Assembly: GCF_040436345.1 (NCBI RefSeq)
Contig: NC_133223.1
Span: 30,181,493-30,245,492, forward strand
Length of the DNA: 64,000 nt
Source: Pagrus major
Taxonomy: Eukaryota; Chordata; Actinopteri; Spariformes; Sparidae
Direction of reading: 5' to 3'
Positions 29,998 to 64,000 of the stretch are shown here, one piece after another. A model generated the notes under the pieces. It saw only the letters and a list, made by a program, of their open reading frames with translations, did no database searches and was not told where the DNA came from. The position numbers and the translations under genes were made by a program. Numbering within the stretch: position 1 is the stretch's first letter; every line of letters begins with the position of its first letter.

Positions 29998-30500
29998 CTC
30001 AAACATGAGGATTTGAGACTTGAGCTCCTCAGAAGCTTGACTTGAGAATTGAGACATGAATCCCTGAAGACCGGATTTCAGACCAGACACAACTTGATTT
30101 GACAACTGAGACTTGACTCCCTAAAGACTTGACCTAACCCAGGACTTGAATCCTTTAAGACTTGATAATTAAGTCTTAACTCCCAAAATAGTTGACTAAA
30201 CCCAATCCTTGAATCTCAAAAGACTTGACTTGAGACTCGAGGCTTGATTGCTTTAAAACTTGACTTGATATCTGAGACTTGACTCCCTAAAGATTTGACC
30301 GAACCAAAGACTTGAATCCTGAAAGACCTAACCTAAGACTCTTGATTGAGTCCTGAAAGCCTCGACATTTTTGAGTCGACTCCCTAAAGACTAAACTCAG
30401 GAACTGAATTTCCTAAAAATTGACAAAAGTCAAGACTTCCTGAAAGAATTGACTTGAGACTTGACTTAAGACACAAGAGCAGAGACAACAAGCCTTAAGA
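29998..30500 (+). repeat. ACTTGA-type minisatellite upstream of gene D
   Basis: Imperfect units such as GAGACTTGACTCCCTAAAGA and GACTTGACTTGAGACTC. Same theme as upstream of B and C. It ends about 340 bp before the gene D TATA box. Confidence 0.65.
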
Positions 30501-30835
30501 GACAAGTCTTTTAAAACCACATAGCTTTAATATTTATCTATAAGCTTTTGTTATTATGGAAATGAATCACTGTTAAAACATTCAAAGGGAATCTGTACAA
30601 TGTTTTTCTAATCGTCAACAATCAAAAAGCTGAAAACTCACGAATACGCGACTCGTGCGTGTAGACTTGCTCGACAACAGACAGTTCACAATGAAGGTTT
30701 CAAACAAACAAAGAGGCGTGTCAAACATGCCGTGCAGAGGTGAAAATAAACACTGAATCTAGAGTTACATGAAGCACAACTCACATAGCGCAGATATTTC
30801 CCCGATTAGCTGCTTTAGGTTCAGGTGTGGCTTAA

Positions 30836-30891
30836 TATAAAGGGAGCAGCAGGTGAAAGCTGCATCAGTGGATTTTCTCTTTCCAAACCAG
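30836..30891 (+). promoter_or_regulatory. TATA box and non-coding exon 1 of gene D
   Basis: TATAAA at 30836-30841, within GTGTGGCTTAATATAAAGGG. Exon 1 ends at 30891 before GTAAGTTCACC. The core differs from the CTTCCTATAAAAGC core of A, B, C and E, although the GTGTGGCTT lead is shared with E. Confidence 0.7.
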
Positions 30892-31329
30892 GTAAGTTCA
30901 CCTCTAATACTACATTGTTGTGCATATCACACCTTGAATTGCCTTACACTTGTATTTTCCTAATCCTAAGTGTTTTGTAAAGATGTTTTTCAGGTGTATT
31001 TTTATTCAGTAACACTAAAATAACCATCATTAATAAATTAGTAGAATCAAACTTTAGTTAAGTCATTATTTCACTGTTAACAAACCACAAAATGCTTAAC
31101 AAACCATTTCTTAAGAAATAGTTTATTGTGAAGTTGCACCTTATGTGTATAATAATAATAATAATAATCATTTGGATGGACAATTATGAAGTTCAAACTG
31201 ATGTTTAATTAACTATGCAATGAGAATTTATTAAGTGATGGTTATTATAAAGTGTTACCATTTAGTCTTGTGTAAAAGTCTTATTTGCTCAAGTGAGTTT
31301 GTTCTTTCTTCAATTTCAGGATTTTCGAC

Positions 31330-32205
31330 ATGTCTGACGACGGTAAACAACACACTTGGTTTTGGTTCATCCTCACTTCGTTCTTTCAAATATATTGAAT
31401 TTGTATTACATACTTGACACTTGCAGTTGCTAACTATTGATTTATGACAAATTACAGAACGTCGTTGTGGTAAAGGCGAGGGCCATAAAAAAAAACATAA
31501 ACATGGACATAAACATAAACATGGACATAAACATGGACATGGACATGGTGGCTGCCATGGACAAAAACATGGACAGAAACATGGACATGGACCTGGGTGC
31601 AAGAATAAACACAGGCACAGGGCCGGGCACAGGCATCGCAAGTGTCACAAGAAGGATAAGGACTGTCACGGGGTAAGAGCCAGTAGTGTTCAGTTCATTC
31701 ACAAGAGAAAGTTGATTTTGTTCAGAATTCAGAGAAACAATAAGCATAAATGTTTGTGCAGTCCAAATGAAAACTGATCACAGAAATGCTCTGCCATCGA
31801 TGTTAAAGGTTAGTTATTGAGGGGGAGAGCAGTGAATACAAGTGCAGTTCCACACACTCACAGACATGAATGACATGTAGGATTTCTTCATGCACGTCTA
31901 AAAGCAACTTTGTTACATGCATTTTGTTGAGTTGTGCACTTACAGCATCCCAAATATTTTCCCACAATGTACAAGCCGAGAGAAATCTGGAGGAGTGAAC
32001 CATTGACTCTCTGCACTCCGATCAAAAACTAAAAGTTGATTAAGAAGGGTTATAATCATTCTGTCTCTTTTGTCAAGGATTGAATCATAGTCTGTCATCG
32101 CTGATTGACTTTTTCTGTTTGTTTTCCTCCTGCTTGTAGTCCTCTAGCAGCTCCTGCTCATCCAGCAGCTCCAGCTCCAGCTCATCGAGCAGTGACTCTG
32201 ACTAG
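31330..32205 (+). CDS. Gene D: Lys/His/Gly-rich PRR13-like protein
   Basis: Coding exons are 31330-31342, 31458-31672 and 32140-32205, giving 97 aa. Exon 2 begins at 31320 after CAATTTCAG. It codes MSDD, then phase 1. Exon 3 lacks the Pro-rich section of the other members. It reads ERRCGKGEGHKKKHKHGHKH, continues with KHG/GHG repeats to about residue 55, then RHRAGHRHRKCHKKDKDCHG (residues 57-76), whose end is the family motif. Exon 4 encodes 21 residues, almost all Ser with one Cys, ending DSD: the longest tail in the cluster and the closest to the PRR13 C-terminus. His and Cys suggest metal binding (inference). The acidic start and basic body suggest an intracellular protein, and no signal peptide is seen. 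Polyadenylation signal AATAAA at 32353-32358. Confidence 0.75.
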
Positions 32206-32352
32206 ATGACGACTCCTCGCCAGGACGTTCATCCTCCTACACCAGAATCTCACATGACCCACAACAGTTCTTTGTGACTCAATAAGCCTCAAATGTATAT
32301 TCTTGGTCCTAAACATGTAAACTCCAGAGTTGTCACTGATTGTATGTCCTTG

Positions 32353-32358
32353 AATAAA
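32353..32358 (+). terminator. Polyadenylation signal of gene D
   Basis: AATAAA about 150 bases after the stop codon, in CTTGAATAAAACAC. Confidence 0.7.
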
Positions 32359-32490
32359 ACACTAATCAAATAAATAAATGAAGTGAAAACAGAAAAACAT
32401 TGGCTGGCTGTATTTGCTTTTCATAACTTGTATTGAAGTCATTGAAGATTGAAACGGTCACTGTAACAAACAGTGTTGGTGTTGATTCTG

Positions 32491-32505
32491 CCACCAGATG
32501 GCACT
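32491..32505 (+). promoter_or_regulatory. CTCF-like motif between genes D and E
   Basis: CCACCAGATGGCACT fits the consensus CCASYAGRKGGCRSY at all positions. It lies about 40 bp upstream of the gene E TATA box and 130 bp past the gene D polyadenylation signal. Confidence 0.5.
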
Positions 32506-32546
32506 GAAGTAAGACATTTTTCAGGCTCTGCTGAGGTGTGGCTTCC

Positions 32547-32601
32547 TATAAAAGCAGAGACAGTTCACTGTTGTGCCTGTCGATCTCTGCTCCAGCACTC
32601 A
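32547..32601 (+). promoter_or_regulatory. TATA box and non-coding exon 1 of gene E
   Basis: TATAAAA at 32547-32553 in the CTTCCTATAAAAGCAGAG core shared with A, B and C. Exon 1 ends at 32601 (CACTCA before GTAAGTTC). Unlike A, B and C there is no hAT element end upstream. Confidence 0.78.
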
Positions 32602-32913
32602 GTAAGTTCACGAGTAGCTATCTGGGCTTATTAACCATAAATTATGTGTGTGTCTTTGTGTGTGTACTGATGTTGTGTTTCCTTTTGCATTTCTGTCACC
32701 ACGTCTGTATTTATCTCAAGATCTCCTACTTCTGACCTGTGCTACCTGTTTTCTGACATTCATAACACACACTTTTGTTACAGTAGTGCAGTTTTCCTCA
32801 GTTGACTGCAGATGCTGTCTTTGTGAAAAGTTTTTTTTTCGCACGTTGAGAGAGGATTTGTCAGCAAATTCAGTGGCTTCTCTCATTTCAGGGTTTGGAT
32901 CTGAAATTCTGAA

Positions 32914-34748
32914 ATGTTCGGGAATAACAGAGGTAAATAAATCACTAGTTGTTGTAACTGTAAGTGTTTCATAACATGATAACTTACATTTTTTGTAACA
33001 AGAAGCTGTTCCTGTTTATTATTATATTATTATATACAATGTATCTTGTTACAACATTAAACTTTTATAACATTAAGATACATAGTATATTGTTATAACA
33101 TAACATTATCATTATCAACATTTTCTTGTTATAACAGTATAAGTTATCACAAAATAATGTGAAACATGTTATTACAGTATTTTAAAATGTGAAACACAAA
33201 CACAACGTTGATAAGATTAATAGTATATTGTTAAAACAAGAAAAGTTTCTTGATTTGAGTTTTTATTTCATAATCAATCTTGGTAATATCGTGTAATAAC
33301 TGAAAAAATGTCTTGTTATGAAGAGAAAACATCATGTCATAACAGTAAGTTTCACGTTTTACAATATATTTGACGTTATGTCGTGTTACTGATCCATTTC
33401 TGTTTTTTCTGGCATGGCAGCAATACCCTTTTTCACTGTTACTAGCCCATTCCCCGTCTTTATGTCAAACTGTCCTCATTTAACTTAAAGGAGCAAGAGT
33501 TGACATCAAGTGTATAAACAATAAAAAAGGAAATGATGAGCCCCACCCCTTTTGTTTGACCAGGAAACCAGTATCCCTCTGGCTGTCATCCTCAACCAGG
33601 AGGATACCCTCAATATCCACCAGGACCTGCCCAACCCCAACCCTGCCCTCCTCCGCCCTGTGATCCAGCCTATCCTCCACCCCCACCTTGTGGAGGGGGT
33701 GGAGGCCATGCTCATGGACCAGGGCCTGGTTATGGGCATGGACCTAGCTACGGTCCTGGGTACGGGCATGGACACGGACACGATCATGGTCATGATCATG
33801 GACATGGTCATGGGCACGGACATGATCATGGACATGGACATGATCATGGACATGGTCATGGGCACGGACATGATCATGGACATGGGCATGATCATGGACA
33901 TGGCCATCACGGTCATGATCATGGACATGGGCATGGCCATCACGGACATGATCATGGACATGGGCATGGCCATCACGGACATGGACATGGTCATCATGGA
34001 CATGGACATGGTCATCGTGGCCACAGGCACAGGCATGGTCACATGCATGGCCATTGTCATAAGAAAGGCAGGCAGTGTCATGGGGTAAGATCCAGTTGAA
34101 TTATCAATAAATGTAAAGTGAAATCGGTCCACTGATATTTAGTAAAAGTTGCATTTAAGCCATATTACATTATTAAATGCAGCAGCCACACCTGACAAAG
34201 AAAAACACATCAGTATCACCTTATAACGTTAAAAGGTTATTGTTAATTCTTTTTACAATTTAACAAGAATTTTCACCTTATTTAAAGAAAAAACATCAGA
34301 ATATACCAAGAAACTTCTCTCGTTATACCTCTGTTTTTATACTGTTAAATCTTTATGTTATAACATGATAACTTTTTTTATAACAGAACATTTCAGGTTA
34401 AAACGTGACGTTAACGTTATAATTTCTTGTTATAACATCAAAACACATTTTTATGTGAAAACATCTTGTTATAGCAATAAATTTGTCATGTTATAACGTG
34501 AAACTAATACATTATGTTTTTCTCACGTGGCGGCGTTATGCTTCTGTAAAAAAACAGAGAAGGAAAGCTAATACTTGTTTATCATTTGTCAGCTGTACAG
34601 ACGTGATTCCTAATGAACATAATGTTGCTTTGTGTGTGCTGGATATGTGAATAGCCAATTGTTTGCTGACATGTTGCAATAACTACATTTTGGTTTGTTT
34701 CTGCTGTAGTCCTCCAGCAGCTCCTGCAGCAGCAGCGACTCTGACTAG
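32914..34748 (+). CDS. Gene E: GHGHDH-repeat, His-rich PRR13-like protein
   Basis: Coding exons are 32914-32932, 33564-34084 and 34710-34748, giving 192 aa. Exon 2 begins at 32892 after CATTTCAG and encodes MFGNNR, then phase 1 Gly. Exon 3 begins [20 protein letters not shown], has a Pro/Cys-rich section to about residue 50 (PCPPPPC, PPPPPC), then GHGPGYGHG-type sequence. From about 70 to 160 it has dense His-Gly repeats with Asp at intervals ([20 protein letters not shown]), then [21 protein letters not shown] ending at 180. Exon 4 encodes [11 protein letters not shown]. Roughly every second residue over 90 positions is His, a strong candidate for Zn, Cu or Ni binding or pH-dependent behaviour (inference). 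The Pro-then-His order recalls PRR13. No secretion signal. Polyadenylation signal ATTAAA at 35075-35080. Confidence 0.78.
32985..33400. repeat. GTTATAAC-type palindromic motif array, gene E intron 2
   Basis: The self-complementary octamer GTTATAAC and close variants (GTTACAAC, TTTATAAC, GTTAAAAC, GTCATAAC) recur many times, often as TTCTTGTTATAACA. The same motif fills part of intron 3 of the gene (34220-34505). Confidence 0.6.
34220..34505. repeat. GTTATAAC-type palindromic motif array, gene E intron 3
   Basis: Variants include CTTATAAC, CGTTATAC, TGTTATAACATG, CTTGTTATAACATC and ATGTTATAACGTG. The motif matches that of intron 2, although the His-coding exon lies between them. Confidence 0.6.
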
Positions 34749-35074
34749 ATGAAGATGTCTGGATGGGAAGAGAAACCAGTCAAGATGCCACCTGGAAACC
34801 TTCAGCCTGCTGTTTTTTATATGAATTTGCAATTTAATTCAAAGCGTGTGTTTTAAAGCTTCTTTGCTGTTGTTTTGTTTTTTATATTTTTCTAACTTTG
34901 GGCCATTAAATGCAAAAAAAAAGTCATGTGTGGCTGTCACACACTATATTACCTCGTATGAAATGTTAGGTCAATACATTTTCAACACACAGCCCGTCTG
35001 TGTGACTCTGCTGACATCATTCAATGCATGACATATGATTTGATTTATTAGACACTAATCATAATCTTGTGATC

Positions 35075-35080
35075 ATTAAA
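35075..35080 (+). terminator. Polyadenylation signal of gene E
   Basis: ATTAAA in CTTGTGATCATTAAAAC, homologous to the GTGATTAACAACATTAAA block of genes A and B. Confidence 0.6.
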
Positions 35081-35109
35081 ACAAATAATCTCTACAACGC
35101 CTTGCCTCT

Positions 35110-36111
35110 TTATTTTCCTCTTCATTTGACCTCAGTCATTTATTACACTGTACACACAGTTATATTATCTTTATTTACCAAGGGAGTGATGCAGTAAGAC
35201 CTTTGTTCAGCTCACACACCCCGACACTCCCCATTTTGGTCTTGTTCATATTTAAATCACTAAAGCATTGATTACAAAAGCTTCTCTTTTTAGGGCCCAA
35301 GTACGACAGAGGGTCCTGCTGCATTTTCATCCAAGTGTAAACTGGAATGAGAGCTGAGTAAACTGTGCAAAGAGCAACAGCTGGTTCTTCTGCACCACCT
35401 TCTGTGGACTGAAACTATTAAACATGTCGGTCCAACGCCAGTCAGTCGAGTTTTGTGTTTGACAGCTGATAAAACATGAAGTGCAGTGTGCGGTACAGTT
35501 CATTTAATTCTTTCTGTTCTTTGTTTGGATCCACAGAGTCGTCTCTAGTCTTCCTTAGGTTCACACTAAAACAACAACAACAACAACAACAACAAGAGTA
35601 AAAACAGGTTGACAACAGTTTAAAATCCAAAATGATCAATAAAACAAGAAAAGGAAAAATGAAACAAAATGTAATGATCAGAAAGTAAATAGTGATGGAA
35701 TCAAGTACAGTTCTAGTACAATGAAATATTTCCATATGTTGCTTTATATTTCTGGAGGCAGATATTGTTCTTTTACTCCATTATATTTATTTGATAACTT
35801 TAGTTACTTGTTGCTTTGCAGATTGCATGAATAAAAATGAAAATTAAAGGCGCACTATGTAATTTTGGAGAAGAAATTTCAATCAGAAGAGAAAAATCTT
35901 CGTTGACTGATTTTTTTTCTGCCTAAACAAACTAAATAAACAAACGCTTTGTTTTCATGACTGAATAAACTGAATAAACAAACTGACATTATAGGACAAC
36001 ACAACTTCAAATGTACATTGTGTATATGTGGCGGACCCTGCCACCTTCCTAGCTTCAAACAGTGTTCTGGGAACCTCTGAGGATTTTCCTCTGAGAAGAA
36101 CATCAGACATA

Positions 36112-36142
<31 letters not shown>

Positions 36143-36680
36143 ATCAGGCATTAATTAATTTATAAAATGTAACAAATAGATTTTCCATTGTATTCATTCA
36201 TTCATTCAATACAAATGTATGTAAATTTTGACCTCATGAATGAAAATCTACTTTTAATCAGTCTTATTACACTGCAACATTAAATCATTTAGTTTACGGC
36301 CTGTTTAGGAGTGTTCTGTCTGATAAGAGCCGCCCACGTATTAATAATTTCATAAGTGCTGATTAGAGATATGTGCAGATCAATCTGTCAACTTATCAAG
36401 CAATGAAAGAATCAAAAATATATTATTTTCATTTTCAACATTTCAAGTGTAATGAGGCTGCAAACAACCAAAACATCTACCAAAGGATAAGTTGTAAAGC
36501 AGATTTTTAAACAGAAAAGTTTTCAAATGTTTTTGTATGGGTGTGTGTGTGTGTTGATATCTTAGGCTCATTCATGTTGACTGTATGTTAACGATTACAC
36601 ACACACGCCTATTTATTTCACATAGCAACAATGTTCTGATGGAAGTTGAGGAAGTTCTGCCCCCTGATCATGTGAAGTGG
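35110..36680. repeat. Intergenic between genes E and F; repeats
   Basis: An AAC-type microsatellite lies at 35572-35595, a truncated hAT-like terminus at about 35690-35830 (GTGATGGAATCAAGTACAG, TTTTACTCCATTATATTT), a dispersed repeat at about 35845-36090 (GGCGCACTATGTAATTTTGG, ATGTGGCGGACCCTGCC), an AAAT microsatellite at about 36110-36143 and a GT run near 36541-36553. No gene is visible. Confidence 0.5.
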
Positions 36681-36686
36681 ACTGCA

Positions 36687-36745
36687 CATAAAAAGGATCA
36701 GCAGGCGACAGCAGCTGCGTCTGCGGCTCTGCTCTCCAGCACACG
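36687..36745 (+). promoter_or_regulatory. TATA-like box and non-coding exon 1 of gene F
   Basis: CATAAAAA at 36687-36694 is a TATA-like element. Exon 1 is expected at about 36715-36745, ending CACACG before GTACGTTCACC. The core has diverged from the other members. Confidence 0.55.
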
Positions 36746-36879
36746 GTACGTTCACCTTTTACACCTTTCTGCTAAAGACTCGCTCTAAAATATGAAATCA
36801 TATTAAATGTGTGTTCATTTGATTAAAGTGCCTTTTTTTCCATCTTTCAGGATCTGTAGTTTCATCTGAAGTTTTAAAG

Positions 36880-37726
36880 ATGTACGGACACAACCAAGGT
36901 AAATAACACAACCGCTTTCAATCATTTTATTTCAATTTATTCCGACTTTAAGGTCCCATTGAGATACAAAACCTCCTTCATGGAGTTCAAGCGAGCGGAT
37001 AGTTTTAAGAATAAGGGACCTTTAAAAGACCTTTAAAGGTGTTTTCGAAGAGCGCTTCTAAGATTGTAAAATATGATTAATGTGCATTAAATACTTGATT
37101 TTATTTCTCTTTTCTCCTTATGTTTAGGAAACCAGTACCCTCCTGGTTACCCTCAACATCCTCAGCAGATGCCAGGAGGATACCCTAACTGTCCTCCAGG
37201 CACCGTCCCACCACCCAACTACCCTCCTCAGCCCCACGGGTACGGACCTGGACCTGGTTGTGGCCCAGGATACGGACCTGGCCATGGACACGGACCTGGA
37301 CAGGGACAATGCCATGGACAGGGCCATGGACAGGGCCATGGACATGGGCACGGACACGGACCTGGACACGGACAATGCCATGGACAGGGCCATGGACATG
37401 GGCACGAACATGGGCACAAGCACAAGCACAAGCATGGTCACAAGCATGGAAAGTGCCATAAGAAAGGAAAGCACAGTCACGGGGTGAGAGTCGCTCAATT
37501 TCTCCAAAGTTGTTTGTTTTATTAGCTCCAGAAATGTATATATATATATTTGTTGAGTCTTTAATTTATCTGTTTTTTTATTTTGGTTTTGGCAGTGTTG
37601 GTCCTCCATATGGTTTTAGCATTTTGTTTGTTTTGTAGATGATTGAATTTAATATTTGACGTGTTCGTGTTGTGTTTATTCTTGGTTTAGTCCTCCAGCA
37701 GCTCCTGCAGCAGCGACTCTGACTAG
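36880..37726 (+). CDS. Gene F: GPGHGQ/GHGH-repeat PRR13-like protein
   Basis: Coding exons are 36880-36898, 37128-37483 and 37691-37726, giving 136 aa. Exon 2 begins at 36851 after ATCTTTCAG and encodes MYGHNQ, then phase 1 Gly. Exon 3 starts NQYPPGYPQHPQQMPGGYP, has a Pro-rich part to about residue 45, a Gly/Pro/Cys stretch (GYGPGPGCGPGYGPG), then GHGQ/GHGH repeats with two copies of the GQCHGQGHG block. A Lys/His section (HKHKHKHGHKHGKCHKKGKH) follows, ending at residue 125. Exon 4 encodes [12 protein letters not shown]- and C-termini are closest to gene E. In order and composition this is the most PRR13-like member (inference). Metal binding is plausible from His and Cys content. No signal peptide. 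Polyadenylation signal AATAAA at 38023-38028. Confidence 0.78.
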
Positions 37727-38022
37727 ATGAAGACTCCTCAAGACCTCAAGCTGGCACCTGGAAAAACTCTATCCTCTATCCTAACATGTATTATAATCAA
37801 TATAGTTCTGCCTAAATGTTTCTTCTTCACATGTACTCTTAGAAACATATTTGTTTCAAAATGTATAAATGTTTGAAAATGATCCTAAATCAGCCGTGTC
37901 ATAATGTAGAATGAGCTTTTCTTAACATTTCATGACGTCGGTGTACAGTAAGAGACATTATTGTATCCATAATTGTGTTTGTGAGAAAAGATTTAAAAAG
38001 CTTTCTGTGCATGTTTAATGCT

Positions 38023-38028
38023 AATAAA
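38023..38028 (+). terminator. Polyadenylation signal of gene F
   Basis: AATAAA about 300 bases after the stop codon, in ATGCTAATAAATTAACAG. No nearer AATAAA/ATTAAA was found. Confidence 0.55.
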
Positions 38029-38049
38029 TTAACAGTTCAGTGTCTTGTG

Positions 38050-39430
38050 TCCATGCTCCTGAAAACACTCGTTTGTTACTTTGGCTCTAACGTAACCGAG
38101 GCGTGTTCTTTATTTGCACAGGGAAGGTCGCCTGAGTACATTTGCTCCGCCACACCTCGGTCGCAGCGGTGCATCACACCCTAATCTTATTTTGATAGCC
38201 TGTGTAATCAAACATGTTCACATTCATATCCAACCTTTTACATAACAAGTTCACTGGTCTTTGAGGGTCACTGTTTCTTGTTTCAGTAAGCAGACCTCCA
38301 TCAGGTTGTTGGTTCCTGATTGCAAGTGAAGAGGACAGTGTGCAGGAGTGTTTTGTTCTGATTTTGTTGATCTGTGAAATTAAAACAGAACTATCAAGGT
38401 CATATTTTATGAATTCATTAATACTGACATTGATTTTTCGCTATCATTTTTGGTGCATTTAAAAGAATTTTGATTTATTTATTGCATCATTTTTTTAAAT
38501 CTATTTTCTTATTTTTGATATTGGCAGTTTTGGTCCTCCATATTTTCTCCAAATGATGTAATAGAGCAAGTTAAAGTAGACACATCAATAAATATTGAAA
38601 AAAATACCAAACTTAAATGAGCTTGTTTGACCTTGTTGCATTTAGCAAACATGGAGGGTGGGGTAATCAGAAAATAAGAATAAATATTGTTGAAAATTCA
38701 CAGCTTTTAGTTTTAAAGATGTTTTTCATTTTACTCTTTCATCTGGAATATTAAACATATATTTTACATGATTAATTTACCAGTTTTTATCAGATTAAAA
38801 TGTCATTTTCTTGTTTTGGGACAACTGATCTTGTAGGTACTGGGCTGACATCATGTAGGAACCATATAAAATCATAAACACATTTGCAGAAATGTTATGC
38901 AGATGATCAATGATGAATATTTTGAACAAGAAAATGTTATTTATTTAGCATTTTTCTTAACGGGACATGTTTTTAGTCCCGTTAAGTCTTAAGTATCAGC
39001 GAGAGAATGTTTAAAAAAGATGGGCCTAATGGACAACAGATACATAAAATTATGTCTTAGAAATAGCTATTTCACTTTCACTGGTTAATAATATGTAATA
39101 TAAAGCAATGATACTTAATGTTAATTTTATAGTAAATTGCATATATATGTATATATATATATATAATATTAAAATTAAAATATTCTATAGTATACAATGT
39201 AATAAAACTGTATACCATATTAACAAATAGTACAATATAATATGGAAAGTTACTATATAGTATAAAATTATTGTATAGTATGAATAAATCATATCATAAC
39301 ATATAATAGATAATATTTTTGTATGATTTACATCAAAATTATAAATAACTGGACAGAAAAACAAATAAATGTTATGTTATTATAAGAACACCTGGGTGCA
39401 GTACCGCTTCTCTCCGTAGGTGGCAGTGTG
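38050..39430. other. Intergenic, strongly AT-rich, no gene seen
   Basis: Sequence 39100-39340 is extremely AT-rich with TATA- and ATAAT-type runs. No gene or recognised element. A weak CTCF-like CCGTAGGTGGCAGTG lies at about 39414-39428, at the edge of the hibch promoter. Confidence 0.4.
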
Positions 39431-39439
39431 GCACAAACA

Positions 39440-39589
39440 CAGCGCGAACTGACGCTCCTTCATTGGTGCGTACGCCCACCGAGACGTCACCGCTCTGACC
39501 AATCAGAGACGGCTCGCTGCTCCTTCCAGGAAGTAAACTACAGGGGAAAGAGCAGGGGAAGCAGCTCTACCTGAAAGTCAAATAAAATA
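39440..39589 (+). promoter_or_regulatory. hibch: hibch promoter and 5' UTR: CCAAT, CRE and ETS boxes
   Basis: A GC-rich stretch with inverted CCAAT (ATTGG, 39462-39466), a CRE-like GACGTCAC (39483-39490), direct CCAAT (39499-39503) and an ETS-type AGGAAGT (39528-39534). It has no TATA box, as usual for a mitochondrial housekeeping gene. The AGGAAGT site lies about 55 bp before the ATG. Confidence 0.55.
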
Positions 39590-63984
<24,395 letters not shown>

Positions 63985-64000
63985 GTAGGCCTCGAACATT

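Noticed and set aside
30001-30500. Possible regulatory array of bHLH or NKX-type sites
   Set aside because: The CTTGA/CAAG periodicity is explained by a degenerate minisatellite found at two other places. No sharper motif was visible.
33506-34132. Met/Ser-rich minus-strand frame and Met/Asp-rich plus frame (33552-34088) over gene E exon 3
   Set aside because: Shadow frames of the His-Gly repeat. The GHGHDH frame alone connects in phase to the conserved exons on both sides.

Overview
The window is vertebrate nuclear DNA, almost certainly from a teleost (probably percomorph) fish. Genes are split into many short exons with GT-AG introns, Kozak-type starts and AATAAA/ATTAAA polyadenylation signals. 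The two recognisable housekeeping genes have vertebrate exon structure. The repeats are types I recognise from teleost genomes: short hAT-like elements with 8-bp target duplications, L2/CR1-like LINE scraps, Tc1 remnants and minisatellites. Nothing prokaryotic (operons, CRISPR arrays, IS elements) is present.

Layout. (1) 0-15.5 kb: the left part of a family of small low-complexity-protein genes. It holds the 3' tip of one copy at the left edge, gene A (+, 56 aa), a decayed remnant B', gene B (+, 85 aa) and gene C (-, 426 aa). (2) 17.7-28.2 kb: lanosterol synthase (lss, +), complete in 22 coding exons, 735 aa. (3) 30.8-38.0 kb: the right part of the small-gene family, genes D (97 aa), E (192 aa) and F (136 aa), all +. 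(4) 39.6 kb to the right edge: 3-hydroxyisobutyryl-CoA hydrolase (hibch, +), first 10 coding exons. It has two very long introns (10.3 and 8.2 kb) and continues beyond the window.

The most interesting content is the small-gene family. Each intact member has a non-coding first exon behind a TATA box, a tiny second exon (ATG plus 3-14 more whole codons, ending in phase 1 inside a glycine codon), a Pro/Gly/His-rich repeat exon ending in a conserved C-H-K-K-x-[KR] motif (phase 0), and a final exon encoding only a Ser-rich tail ending Asp-Ser-Asp or Asp-Ser-Glu. This layout resembles vertebrate PRR13 (proline-rich protein 13). I infer a lineage-expanded PRR13-like family whose middle exon has diverged into different repeats: PGAPM/GGMPG in B, FGGSGQ in C, KHKHGH in D, GHGHDH in E, GPGHGQ in F. 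A and B have lost the tail. In A, B and C the end of a hAT-like element lies exactly 21 bp upstream of the TATA box; E has the same core promoter without it.

The two enzymes act in unrelated pathways (sterol synthesis in the ER; valine breakdown in mitochondria), and the small genes have no known functional link to either, so the arrangement is synteny rather than a pathway cluster. Exon boundaries were read by eye from splice consensus, reading frame and remembered family sequence. No alignment or database search was run.
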